Part shown: piece by piece, positions 1-11,435 of the stretch
How the letters are laid out: every line of letters begins with the position of its first letter
Numbering within the stretch: the first letter of the stretch is position 1
From: Euryodendron excelsum
Taxonomy: Eukaryota; Streptophyta; Magnoliopsida; Ericales; Pentaphylacaceae
DNA length: 64,000 nucleotides
Direction of reading: 5' to 3'
Assembly: GCA_033060915.1 (NCBI GenBank)
Contig: CM065378.1
Coordinates: forward strand, 39,191,501-39,255,500
The notes under the pieces: generated by a model
Database searches by the model: none
Seen by the model: the letters and a program-made list of their open reading frames with translations, nothing else
What the model was told of the DNA's origin: nothing
Program-made: the position numbers and the translations under genes

Positions 1-1318
1 ATTGATGCTGTTTGTTGTTGCATAATTTTTAGTAGTAATTATACTTTATCCTCTATGATTTGAGCAGAACTCACATGACCTCATGTGATTTAGAAGTAAA
101 CACATAATCCATTGTGATTTGGATTTAACTGTAAAATGGATGAAAACCGTTTGAATTAACGGCAATTTTATAACAAAGGTATTTTTATAATTTCATCTCT
201 CCAAAGTAGAACATCAAAAAGATGAGTTTGTCCTTTTAAGTCAAAATAAAGAGTTCTCTTTTGCAGGAGTATTTTTGTTGCTTCACTAAAATTTTCACGG
301 TCCCATCAATTTTAAAGATAAGTTCAAACCATAAAAGAACTATGTGATCACTTTTGAACTATAAGGATCATCTAAATTTTGTTAGCACATGTAATTGCCC
401 CTAATTTTAGAACCTTTGTGCGAAACACTTGCTAATGAAAATCCATTGATGTCTTATTTGGGTTAGGAAATGCAATATGACTGAGTTTTGCATGCATAAT
501 GTGACAATATTATTGCGATAATATCATAGTTATCATAATCGAATGGGTGATTGAACCAGCCAAGATATCGGTTTAATGATTCATTAGTTTAATCGTGGTT
601 TAACCGGTTATATAACAAATAAATAACAAAAATATATTTAAATAAAAATATTTATTAAAAAATTATAAATAGATAAAAAGATACTCTCTTTTATTCAATA
701 ACTCAACATAAGAATGAATGATAAATATTATAAGAAAAAGTATAAAAATAAATAATCATAAAAATAATCAAAAGAACTCAATTTAATCTTTTTAAACTAT
801 AACTTATTTGGTATTTTTATTTTTAAAATAAATAGTGTAAAGTTTGACAATAATGTGTATTATTAAGATATAATGTGCATTATTTGCACGGCCTTCATTT
901 ATTTTTCTGTTTTCTTCCTATACCCTCATCTTTGTTCATCTTTATCTTTTTATTTTTTATTTAAGTTTATAGTTTCTACATTTGGATTGTTTCTTTATAA
1001 TACATATATCACTAAATCCAATTATAATAAAAAAGTACCTTAAAAAATTAAGATGGTATAACCAAGGTAAGAAAGAGAGAAATATGCCCTTTTTTACCTA
1101 GTTCTTTTTTTATCCTCCTCTTTCATCTTTTTTTTTTTTTTTTTGTCTTTCGTTTAAAGTTTTTACTTTTTTAGTCTACTTTTCATCAAAAGGCCATAAA
1201 AGACATGTTTCTAAAAAAATAAATGGTTTTAAATCTTGTGCAATTTGTGCTATTTTGACTTTTTTCAAAAACTGTCTGGTTCACTAAATACCGATTGGTT
1301 CAATGATTTTTTTAAAAA
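1..1318. other. AT-rich intergenic DNA, no gene seen
   Basis: I see no coding potential. The stretch has long A/T runs, and GGTT-AACCGG type words near 540-610 recur in opposite orientation near 1330-1440. That suggests a decayed TIR element of roughly 0.9 kb around them, but termini and target duplication could not be fixed. Confidence 0.5.
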
Positions 1319-2977
1319 ATCAATCAGTTTAACTCGGTTCACATATATTTCTGATAAATTAATTAAACCATATCGTTTAGGATCCGGTTCCTAATTCAAT
1401 TAGTTGAACCGGCGGATTCGGTTCAGATAATTATGGATAATATCATGGTCATTGTGCAAATTAGGCTTATGGCCTTGTATTTAAAATGTCCAACACAAAA
1501 TGATACTATAATATGTATTGTAAGATTATGGTTAAGTTTGATCTCTCCTCACACCGCCTTTGACTAGTTATTATTTATACAATTTATGAAGTTTATCTAA
1601 TTTGTGTGGACGCTGACCTTATACCAACTTAGGAAATGGTTGGTCAAAGACTTGGACGATCCTATTAGGAAAAAAAAAAAAGAAAGGTCAAAGTTAAGTT
1701 TGACTAGACAATTAGGGATGAACATATATCTTATTTAGTTAGTTCAATTTTATGTATAAAGAAATATATAAATCATTATTTCTTAATAATAACAACAAAA
1801 AAAAAAAAAAATTGAGCTTCAACTGGTGTAGTTAGGTTTGTTGTGGATAATTTTTCTCGATTTAGCATTAAAATGTTGATCAAGTCCAAATCCATGGATT
1901 TTTCATAAATTTAATTTAGTTAAAATAGTCCAAGTATGCTAAGCACTGGACATAATATTTTTAGTCTTGAAGTGAAATTGAAATAATGTTGGAGTACTTA
2001 AAGTAGTAATTACTTCTTTATTATTTAAACTAAAATTGTACTTTTTTATTTTAGTATTATTATTTAATTTTGAAATAAATGTTTTACAAGTATTATGAAG
2101 TGAAGGTATTTTAAATTTATTTTCTTACAAGCTAATAGCTAAATTTTAAGAAATCTATCAATTGGTTTGGTAGGACTTATTAGACTAGCTAGACTCCAAG
2201 TCACTATGATAAATTAAGATTCATTTGTTGTCGAGTTTGATGAGACATAAAAGTTGATCGAATTCAAACTGATATGTTTATATATAAAAACCCTAATAAA
2301 ATTTTGGCCATTTTAAGACTTAAAATTGAACTAAATCCATGACATACTTACCCAATTATTAGTATTACTTTTTTGTCAAAAGATAAGAGGATTTATTAGA
2401 GACCAATCAGTCTAAAAGATCAGAGAAACTGAGAGCACCAGGAAAGAAAGTCAGTTACCCAACTTATAGTTTCTTGACATGATATAGCTTTTTTAGCACA
2501 CTCATGTGCAGCCCTGTTATAGTTTCTTTTAATAGAAATAAAATTGCAAACAAGAAAGGATGAAGATAGTTGCAAACAATCCCTAAGCACAATTGCAATA
2601 TCAAGCGGGAGTTGCTTCCTCTTACTCAGAACAACATCCACTGGCTCTGCGTCAGTCTCAACTTGAATCTTAGTAAGTTTCATTTTTAGTGCCAAATAGA
2701 GTTGAATCATGTCAAGCTTCCATCTCTGAGTGGCAGGATCAATGAGGTATGAAACCATTTGAATTGAACAATTTGGAGGGGTATAAGATTTAACTTTAAC
2801 TCGGAATCCGAGGACCTGACCATATTTTGATATCATTTTCCTGAATGGATCTCCCATCTCCAATCCTCAGCAAGCAAACTCCTTGCCCATGCTAAACTTT
2901 TTCATGCCCATGAAGATTTGAGTCCCTGATTTCGCATGCCAAAAAGAAGTCTCTGAAAAATATTTTCACTTAAATAC
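1319..2977. repeat. Direct duplication, copy A (1.66 kb)
   Basis: This segment matches 4570-6227 almost base for base, with scattered substitutions and small length changes in A runs. It starts at a GGTTCA-rich stretch and ends at TTAAATACT, where copy A changes to palindrome sequence while copy B continues into LINE coding sequence. Copy B is therefore closer to the source and copy A is the truncated duplicate. The ends are not TG/CA, so these are not ordinary LTRs. Confidence 0.85.
2368..2977 (-). pseudogene. LINE RNase H-like 3' end, truncated (copy A)
   Basis: The open part at 2420-2863 reads as the C-terminal RNase H-like region of a plant L1-type LINE. It has the QVETDAEPV strand and the NRAAHECAKKA C-terminal motif usual for that domain. 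The same protein is at 5669-6280 with few changes. The element is broken upstream at the duplication edge, so there is no reverse transcriptase here. It is a dead fragment, not a host gene. Confidence 0.75.
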
Positions 2978-2985
2978 TGATAGAG

Positions 2986-3285
2986 ATTCAAACTAGTCAG
3001 GTACCTCGTTTGGCCTTAGTCTTGTTTGGATACTCCCTCCCAGCCATCCCACATCAGTAGGGATCTACCTCCCCCACCGCCATATAACCCTTGGGTCACA
3101 TGGAGTGAGTAACCCATAGCATTGGGCCAGCCCTTGGGCTGTCCCCTTACTATGGGCTACTCACTCCATCATAGCCCAAGGGTTATATGGCGGTGGGGGA
3201 GGTAGATTCCTACCGATGTGGGATGGCTGGGAGGGAGTATCTAAACAAGGCTAAGGCCAAATGAGGTACCTGACCAGTTTGAATT
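2986..3285. repeat. 300 bp near-perfect palindrome (foldback)
   Basis: The left arm 2986-3119 and right arm 3150-3285 are reverse complements with about eight substitutions and one small indel by eye. They surround a loop of about 30 bases. Both arms contain the block TACTCCCTCCCAGCCATCCC or its complement. The GC content is much higher than its surroundings. It lies exactly where duplication copy A ends. It could be a small foldback transposon; no target duplication was recognised. Confidence 0.88.
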
Positions 3286-3324
3286 CCCATCATAAAAAGG
3301 CATTTTAGAGCCCTCCAAGCCCAG

Positions 3325-4017
3325 ATGACCAGAGTCATGGAGGCAGTGAAGACATGGACTCCCAACACCGTTGAAGAATTAGTGAACAGAACTGATTCCC
3401 CTTTCACTCAGGCAGTGATACGAGTCCCCCTACCACCCAAGTTCAAGATGCCAACTATAGAGATGTTCGATGAGACTAAGGACCCGTTGGATCATCTGGA
3501 AACCTACAAAGCCTTAATGCAGCTACAGGCTGTCCCAGACGAGATCATGTGCAGAGCCTTCCTAATCACTCTCAAAGGAGCAGCTAGAGTATGGTTCAAC
3601 CGGATTTAACCTTCCACTGTTAACTCATTCGTTCAGCTTGGCAAGCTGTTCGTCGAACACTACATTGGAGCCCAAAGGCTGTTCGTCGAACATTACATTG
3701 GAGCCCAAAGGCAAAGGAAACCGGCCACCAGCCTCCTTAACGTGAAGCAGGAGAAAGATGAAACCCTTCGCGAGTTCGTCACCAGGTTTAACCTGGAAAC
3801 CCTTGAAGTAGATGATGTTGATGACAAGGTTGCAGTCATCGCTTTTATGAGCGGGGTCAGGACCCACAAGTTTATGTTTTCATTGGTAAAGGAGCCTCCT
3901 AAGACTATGACAGATCTTATTATTAGAGCCCAAAAGCATATGAACGCAGAAGACATGATGAACGCGCGAAGGGAGCGTGATGAAGGGACTTCACCAGAAA
4001 GGAAACCTATAGACTGA
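3325..4017 (+). pseudogene. Ty3/gypsy gag fragment
   Basis: One reading frame holds a retrotransposon gag core: PPKFKMPTIEMFD, DHLETYKALM and AARVWFNRI, followed after an in-frame TAA at 3607 by LREFVTRFNLETLEV and FMSGVRTHKFMFSL. This is the usual plant Ty3/gypsy gag order. A 33 bp unit coding LFVEHYIGAQR is duplicated in tandem (3646-3678, 3679-3711). No protease or pol follows, and no LTRs were found around it, so it is an isolated relic. Its GC content stands out from the AT-rich neighbours. Confidence 0.8.
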
Positions 4018-4074
4018 AGGGCTTGAGCACCCACCCAGCATGCTGAGCATCTAAGGAAGTATTATGCGACCTCC

Positions 4075-4290
4075 AACAATGAGCAGACCATGCCGAGCCC
4101 GACCTGCCGACCAACTTACCGAGGTCTCCCTATGGCTGAGCAGACCATGCCCGACCTGCCGATGTCTCCCTATGGCCGAGCAGATCATGACCGACCAGAC
4201 CATGGCCAATCACGACCGACCAGACCATGGCCAATCATGACTGAGCAGCCCATGGCCGAGCAAGACCATGGCCAGCACGGCCGAGCACGA
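4075..4290 (+). repeat. Degenerate CATGGCCGAGCA-type tandem repeats
   Basis: Short, imperfect units built on GAGCAGACCATG and CATGGCCGAGCA recur about ten times. They continue straight from the gag relic and probably belong to the same element. Confidence 0.6.
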
Positions 4291-4357
4291 GCTACCGAGT
4301 TGCATGCTATTAATCTAAGTATGATGCTAAGCAAGTTAGGGTCTCACACTTTATGCA

Positions 4358-4569
4358 CATTCGACATGTGAAAGCGACAAAAGTCCTGCTTAGGCCCAGG
4401 CCGAGCAGGCAGAGGCTTTATGCCCATTCGACATGTGAAAGCGACAAAAGCCCTGCTCAGGCCCAGCCCGAGCAGGCAGAGGCTTTATGCCCCATTCGAC
4501 ATGTGAAAGCGACAAAAGCCCTACTCAAGCCCAACCCGAGCAGGCAGAGGCTTTATGCCCATTCGACAT
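4358..4569 (+). repeat. 67 bp tandem array, about three copies
   Basis: Units start at ATTCGACATGTGAAAGCGAC and end in GAGGCTTTATGCCC. Three nearly identical copies are followed by the first ten bases of a fourth. The array stops exactly where duplication copy B starts, marking a recombination junction. Confidence 0.85.
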
Positions 4570-6227
4570 GATCAATCGGTTCAACTCGGTTCACATATAT
4601 TTCTGATAAATTAATTAAACCATATCGGTTAGGATTCGGTTCCTGATTCAATTAGTTGAACCGGCTGATTTGGTTCAGATAATTATGGATAATATCATGG
4701 TCATTGTGCAAATTAGGCTTATGGCCTTGTATTTAAAATGTCCAACACAAAATGATACTATAATATGAATTGTAAGATTATGGTTAAGTTTGATCCCTCC
4801 TCACACCGCCTTTGACTAGTCATTATTTATGCAATTTATGAAGTTTACCTAATTTGTATGGACGCTGGCCTTGTATCAACTTAGAGAATGGTTGGTCAAA
4901 GACTTGGACGACCCTATTAGGAAAAAAAAAAAAAAGAAAGGTCAAAGTTAAGTTTGACTAGACAATTAGGGATGAACATATATCTTATTTAGTTAGTTCA
5001 ATTTTATGTATGAAGAACTTTATAAATCATTATTTCTTAATAATAACAAAAAAAAAAATTGAGCTTCAAATGGTCTAGTTAGGTTTGTTGTGGATAATTT
5101 TTCTCGATTTAGCATTAAAATGTTGATCAAGTCCAAATCCATGGATTTATCATAAATTTAATTTAGTTAAAATAGTCCAAGTTTGCTAAGCACTGGGCAT
5201 AATATTTTAGTCTTGGAGTGAAATTGAAATAATGTTGGAGTACTTAAAGTAGTAATTACTTCTTTATTATTTAAACTAAAATTGTACTTTTTTTTATTTT
5301 AGTATTATTATTTAATTTTGAAATAAATGTTTTACAAGTATTATGGAGTGAAGGTATTTTAAATTTATTTTCTTACAAGCTAATAGCTAAATTTTAAGAA
5401 ATCTATCAATTGGTTTGGTAGGACTTATTAGACTAGCTAGACTCCAAGTCACTATGATAAATTAAGATTCATTTGTTGTCGAGTTTGATGAGACATATAA
5501 AAGTTGATCGAATTCAAACTGATATGTTTATATATAAAACCCTAATAAAATTTTGGCCATTTTAAGACTTAAAATTGAACTAAATCCATGACATACTTAC
5601 CCAATTATTAGTATTATTTTTTTGTCAAAAGATAAGAGGATTTATTAGAGACCAATCAGTCTAAAAGATCAGAGAAACTGAGAGCACCAGGAAAGAAAGT
5701 CAGATACCCTACCTATAGTTTCTTGACATGATATAGCTTTTTTAGCACAATCATGTGCAGCCCTGTTATAGTTTCTTTTAATAGAAATAAAATTGCAAAC
5801 GAGAAAGGATGAAGATAGTTGCAAACAATCCCTAAGCACAATTGCAATATCAAGCGGGAGTTGCTTCCTCTTTCTCAGAACAACAGCCACTGGCTCTGCG
5901 TCAGTCTCAACTTGAATCTTTGTAAGTTTCATTTTTAGTGCCAAATAGAGTATAATCATGTCGAGCTTCCATCTCTGAGTGGTAGGATCAATGAGGTATG
6001 AAACCATTTGAATTGAACAATTTGGAGGGGTATAAGATTGAACTTTAACTCGGAATCCGAGGATCTGACCATATTTTGATATCATTTTCCTGAATGGATC
6101 TCCCATCTCCAATCCCCAGCAAGCAAACTCCTTGCCCATGCTAAACTTTTTCATGCCCATGAAAATTTGAGTCCCTGATTTCGCATGCCAAAAAGAAGTC
6201 TCTGAAAAATATTTTCGCTTAAATACT
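4570..6227. repeat. Direct duplication, copy B (1.66 kb)
   Basis: Partner of 1319-2977. It includes about 1.05 kb of non-coding flank and about 0.6 kb of LINE 3' end. Unlike copy A it continues without a break into LINE reverse transcriptase sequence (6228-6331), so it is in its original setting. Confidence 0.85.
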
Positions 6228-6331
6228 TTCATGAATAGAGGAGCCCCAAAAATTAGTTTCCAACCTTGCTTGGCCACCAAAGCTTTATTAAAAGTTTCTA
6301 GATCTCGAATGCCTAATCCTCTATTACCTTT
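5617..6331 (-). mobile_element. LINE (L1-type) 3' part, segment 1 of 3
   Basis: Minus-strand translation gives the end of a plant LINE reverse transcriptase (RGLGIRDLETFNKALVAKQGW) running into the RNase H-like domain, then a stop at 5669 and a short tail with an A run near 5620. The frame continues across the Athila-type insertion into 14518-14633 and across the Copia solo LTR into 16109-16250. The three pieces are therefore one LINE split by two later insertions. Several in-frame stops show it is dead. Confidence 0.85.
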
Positions 6332-7871
6332 TGATAAGTCACATGATTAATATATTTTCACTCTTTAATTATATTATTTAATTATTATTTATTTATTCAT
6401 ATTATTATTTTTATTATAGATTTGGATACAAGAGAAAAAAAAATAATCCTAATCAAAATAGAAAATACATGTTTAAAGAATCAAATGCTTAAATAATTCT
6501 ACTAAAACAAAGAGATTAGAAAGAAAAATTTTTAACCAATAAAGAAACTATATATATGGGATAAGATTCATATATATATATTATATTCACGTAGCTGTGC
6601 AAGGGTGGAAGCGTGTGGGTACCAAGTCAACAAGGAAAAGAACATAAAAAAATGAAATCAAAACCTACTGGAGGAGTTGAACAGTCAACGTAGGAGAAAA
6701 AGACACCAGCCGCATAACTCAAAGGAAAAAAGAACATCACGGAGTAACCGTACAGGAAGGAAAAAATAAGAAGAAAGGAGGAAGGAGAAGACAAAGGCTT
6801 GGGACACAATTTTTGAAGTCTTAGGCCCCGTTTGGTAACGTTTTTTTATTTATTTTTTTTAAAAAAATAGAAAATGCCGTTTGTTTAAATTTTTTTTTTA
6901 GTTTTTTACAAAATTCAAAAAAAGAAAACTAAAAACACTAAAATGGGTGTATTTTCTCTTACAAAAACATTGTTTTAGTATTATTGGCACAACGATAATC
7001 TATAAACGCTCATCATCAAACCACAAAAAACACACAGCAAAAATAAAAAACAAAAACACACAACAAAAAATAAAAATTGACAGTATTACCAAACGGACCC
7101 TTATTATTTTACGTGTTTAAGTTTTATGTTCTATTTTTTTTATTTTTAATGTATGTTAAAATCATGAGTGGTTAAGTTTTTATATTAGGGTTGAGAATGA
7201 AACTCTATGCTTTGTGATGACTTAACATGTAATTTATATTTATTTCTCAAACACGTGTTTTGATTGTTTAATACTCTTGCCTAGATTTAATTAAAGTCAA
7301 TAATTTTGAATATGAATTTGGTTCATGATTTGAGATTGTTGGATTAATTATTAGCCCTGTTATTTATTAGTATAATTTCAAGTATTGAATTTCTTATGTG
7401 ATTTATTTTCAAATGGATACATATGAATTTTTGATCTTGAACATTAAGGTTAGGAAGAGTATACATTAGTTTATTTATAAAAGTGATTTTAATGTTATAT
7501 TTTCCATAATAACAAGTTTGATTACGACGTTATTGTGAAGTGAATTAGGAAAATAATTTAAATTACGTAAAAAGTTATTATAATGTATGTGTGTGGATTC
7601 TAAAACCTTAGTCATTTTAATTTGATATCTCTCATCTCTTTATTATTATTGTCTAGATTAATTGTTTACTTGTTTATTTATATTTAGTTATTTTTGTTCA
7701 TTGTTAGATTAATTAAACAAACTCAATATTACTTAACTAGGTTAGGGTGAACTAGATTTATTCTAATTTATTTTTTAAAATTTTACAAGTCCCTGTGGGA
7801 TCGACCTCGCACTCACATTCTTATATTTTAATCCGATTCGTGCGCTTGCGAGTAATAAAATTATCACATCA
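6332..7871 (+). repeat. 5' LTR of Athila-type element
   Basis: Begins TGATAAGTCACATG and ends ATTATCACATCA. It is 193 bp longer than the 3' LTR because a 277 bp MITE plus a 3 bp duplication was gained here, while the 3' LTR has expanded TA/TG runs near 13410-13500. Confidence 0.92.
6824..7100. mobile_element. Tourist-like (PIF/Harbinger) MITE
   Basis: Terminal inverted repeats GGCCCCGTTTGGTAA and its near-complement ending ACCAAACGGACCC are flanked by TTA on both sides (6821-6823, 7101-7103). The 3' LTR has the empty site with a single TTA at the matching place. The TTA duplication and the GGCC(C/T)GTTTGG terminus fit Tourist elements. It has no ORF, and it inserted after the LTR element arrived. 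Confidence 0.88.
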
Positions 7872-7877
7872 AATTTT

Positions 7878-7895
7878 TGGCGCTGTTACCGAGGA
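7878..7895 (+). other. Primer binding site, tRNA-Asp type
   Basis: TGGCGCTGTTACCGAGGA lies six bases after the 5' LTR. It matches the tRNA-Asp-complementary site used by Athila elements except at three positions, all of which read as C-to-T or G-to-A changes. Confidence 0.75.
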
Positions 7896-8486
7896 CTTAA
7901 TTAGAAAACAAGATTCAGATTTACCAAATCCTTCTACTAGTTTAATTAGTTTCTTAAAAAAAAAATTTAAAAATTTAAAAAAATAAAAAAAATTCGCGTA
8001 GAAAATATTTCTGATTTTTAGACTTTGATTGTGAGCTGTTTTTTGGCTAGTAAAAATCAGAATTTGAAAATTCTTATTTTTGGAAAAATTGTAGAGAATT
8101 CAGTTAGCTTTCTAACGTAGCTTGAATCAGCTCAATCAGATTTCAGACGAGAAAGATACAGTCAAAATATTGACTGCTGCGCAGAAAATTTAAAAAACAA
8201 ATTCGAGATTTTTCCTCAAATCTTGATAATTCATCTCTCCCTTCATCTATTTAGTTTATTTACCTCTTCTAGATATTCTAGGTAGGTTGGGTCTAGGCTG
8301 TTTTAGTTCAAATCCATCTCTTGAATTGCGAATAAGATTTTTCTTGTCTATTTTGTCTTTTTCAATTGGTGTATACTCGGTTGTCGATCGAAAAATTTAG
8401 AATTAGCACTATTTGATCCAGAGATTGAAAATACATTTAGGAGAAGATTAAGAAACCAAATAAAAGTAAATAAAAATAAATCAAAC
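7896..8486 (+). other. Leader between primer site and gag
   Basis: AT-rich leader of the Athila-type element. An open frame leads into gag from about 8400, so translation could start upstream of the ATG at 8487. Nothing else is recognisable. Confidence 0.5.
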
Positions 8487-11435
8487 ATGGGGGATAACTT
8501 AGAGAATGTTAATGAATCCAAATCTCTTAGAGACTTATTTGCTCCCATAACCACGAATTCTCCTTCTTGTATAGTGTTGCCTACAACTAATGCAATCCAT
8601 TTTGAGTTAAAGCCTCACATAATACAACTTCTTCCAACATTTCATAGGTTAGAGAGAGAGGATTCTTGCATGCATATAAAAGATTTTCTAGTAATCTGCG
8701 CTACATTTAGGTTCCAGAATTTTTCAAATGAGTCCGAGAAATAGCGTCTTTTTCTTTTCTCTTCAAAGGATAAAGCAAAGACATGGTTAAATTATTTACC
8801 ATCTGGCTTAGTCACTTCATGGGACTCATGGGAGTCTCTAGTAAAAAAATTTCTTTCTAAATTTTTTCCAATGGCTAAGACTAATGCCTTATGAAGAGAG
8901 ATATTTGATTTTTGTCAACAAGAAGATGAAAAATTTTATGAAACTTGGGAAAGATTTAAAGATTTAATGTTGAAATGTCCTCATCATGGTTTTGAGACAT
9001 GGAGACTTATGCAATACTTTTATAATAGTTTAACACAATTACACCGTAACATGATTGAATCCATGAATGGTAAGGCTTTCCTAAGTCTTAGAGATGATGA
9101 AGCCTATGAATTTCTTGAGAAATTATCTGAAAGTTCCCAACAGTGGGATTTCACATCTAATAGGGATAAGTCAGCTATTTCATCTCAAAAAGGGGGATTA
9201 TATGAGGTAACAGAGATTTCTGAAATTAAAATGAAGTTAGATAGTCTCACAAAAAAGATAGAAGCTTTAGCTATGAATAGGACTATGGAGTCAGCCAATA
9301 GAGTTCAAAATGATATATGTTCGTTATGTGCAAGTCATATGCATACTACAGAGTCGTGTCCATCCATGATAGGATATTTCGAATGCTATTCTAAGCAAAC
9401 AAATACACTAAATAATTATGAAAAGCAATTTGGGAATTCTTTTACTGAAACATACAATCCAAATTGGCGAAACCATCCAAATTTTTCATGGAGAAATAAT
9501 CAAACTAATTCTAATTTAGGTGGGCAACCCTTGCAATCTCAAAATCAATTTTCACCTGGTTTTCGCCCTCCTACTCAATCCTATCCTGTTTAACAGTATT
9601 CTAATAATTCACTTCCATCAAATCTTCAGTTCCCTGCACCACAACAACAAAAGTCATCTTTAGAAGATTCTCTCAAGGCATTTATGCAAGTAACAGGCTA
9701 ATCTATAGCTGAAATAAAGAATTCTACTCACATGAATACTCAAGCTATTGCAAAACTAAAAAATCAAATGGGTCAGTTAGTTAATCAAATGGTAGAACGA
9801 GAAAAGGGAAAGTTCACTAGTCAACCTATAGCTAATCCAAAAGGGGAATTTGTCATAAATGACCATACTAGTTGTTCAAAAGAGCAAGATCTAGTTTAAT
9901 CTATTATCACTTGTAGGTTAGGAAAACAAGTTGACAATCAAGTAAAAATATTTGAAGAAGAACATCTAGAAAAAACTAAGAAAAATAAAAATCAAAGGGA
10001 ACAAGTAAAAGATCAAGAGTCTCTCTCCCCACAACCAGTGGAGATTGACCCATCTATTAAAAATTTTGTCCCTAAAGCTTCATTTCCTCAACGATTAGTA
10101 GCCCCTAAGAAGTGTGTGCAATATGGGGATATTTTGGAAGTGTTCAAGCAAGTAAAAATTAATATTCCATTCTTAGATGCTATCCAACAAGTGTCATCGT
10201 ATGCTAAATTTTTGAAAGACCTTGTTACTATAAAAAGAAAGACAAATATTCTAAAGAAATCATTTCTGGCTGAACAAGTCAGCTCCATTATTCAATGTAA
10301 AGTTCCTGTAAAGTACAAAGACCCAGGTTGTTCTATAATTTCTTGTATAATAGGGAATCATCATATTAAGCAGGCTTTGCTAGATTTAGGTGCTAGTGTG
10401 AATTTATTGCCATATTCAGTCTATTTACAATTAGGTCTTGGTGAATTAAACCCCACACCAGTAACGTTGCAGCTAGCTGTTAGGTCTGTCAAAATTCCTA
10501 GAGGTGTCATTGAAGATGTCTTGATTCAGGTTGATAAGTTTTACTTTCCAGTTGATTTTATAGTCCTAAATACTCAACCTGTTCAAAACTCTAAGGGGCA
10601 AATTCTTGTTATTTTAGGGTGTCCTTTCTTAGCTACCTTCAATGCTCTAATTAATTGTAGGAATAGTGTAATGAAGATTTCATTTGGAAATATGACTGTT
10701 GAGCTTAATATTTTTAACGTTAGTAAACAACAACCAGATGAAGAAGAGAGAGGGACAATATGTATGATTGATAATCTTGTGCATGAGACATTTATTCAAA
10801 ATAGTTATAGAGATCCTTTAGAGGCTTGCCTAGCTCATTTTGGAGATAATTACGATATTGATGAATCTATTGATCAAGTTAATGCTTTATTAGATTCAAC
10901 TCCCGTGCTAAATATAAATAAATGGCAACCTAAAGTAATGTCCCTTTCGCTTACTTCCACACCACCAAACTCATCTGTGGACGTATCATCCATATTAGAA
11001 TTATAATGCTTACAGGACACTCTGAACTATAATTTTCTTGATCCTTCGGAGACAGTGCCAGTCATTACAATGTCTAATTTATATGAGTCTCGTGAAGAAA
11101 AATTATTGAATATCCTTAAAAAGCATAAGGAAGCTATAGATTGTTCTCTTAATGAGATTAAAAAAAGTAGTTCTTCCATAGTCATGCACGGAATCCATCT
11201 AGAGGATAATGAAAAAACTTCAAGAGAATCACAAAAATGTTTAAATTCTATTATGCAAGTATACTCCGCTACTTTATGGGCTTTCAACATGGATGAGTAT
11301 ATGTTGCTCCTTATTTTTCTAGATTATAAATGGATTCCACCTGATGAGAATATTTTAAACAACACTTGTGATTTTTCTTATTGTTTTAATCATGATCTAA
11401 TTATGTTAGTTTATGTTTCATATTTGTTTTATTGA
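8487..11435 (+). pseudogene. Athila-type gag-protease polyprotein, broken by stops
   Basis: A single frame runs from the ATG at 8487 to 11435 without a frameshift. It is cut by stops at 8742 (TAG), 8892 (TGA), 9591, 9699, 9897 and 11004 (TAA). Gag shows SLRDLFAP, HFELKPHIIQLLPTFH, DKAKTWLNYLP and a CxxC-H-C cluster near 9316. The protease motif LLDLGASVNLLP has its Asp at 10383. A short pre-RT stretch (LLNILKKHKEAIDCSL, near 11100) is followed by unrelated sequence, so reverse transcriptase to integrase is deleted. The intact frame with point stops suggests base decay rather than indel decay. Confidence 0.85.

Noticed and set aside
4090..4571. Short plus-strand ORFs over the 4.1-4.6 kb arrays
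   Set aside because: Produced by tandem repeats; composition is not protein-like.
1319..6227. Reading the two 1.66 kb copies as LTRs of one retrotransposon
   Set aside because: The ends lack TG/CA, no primer site or polypurine tract is present, and copy B continues into LINE sequence.
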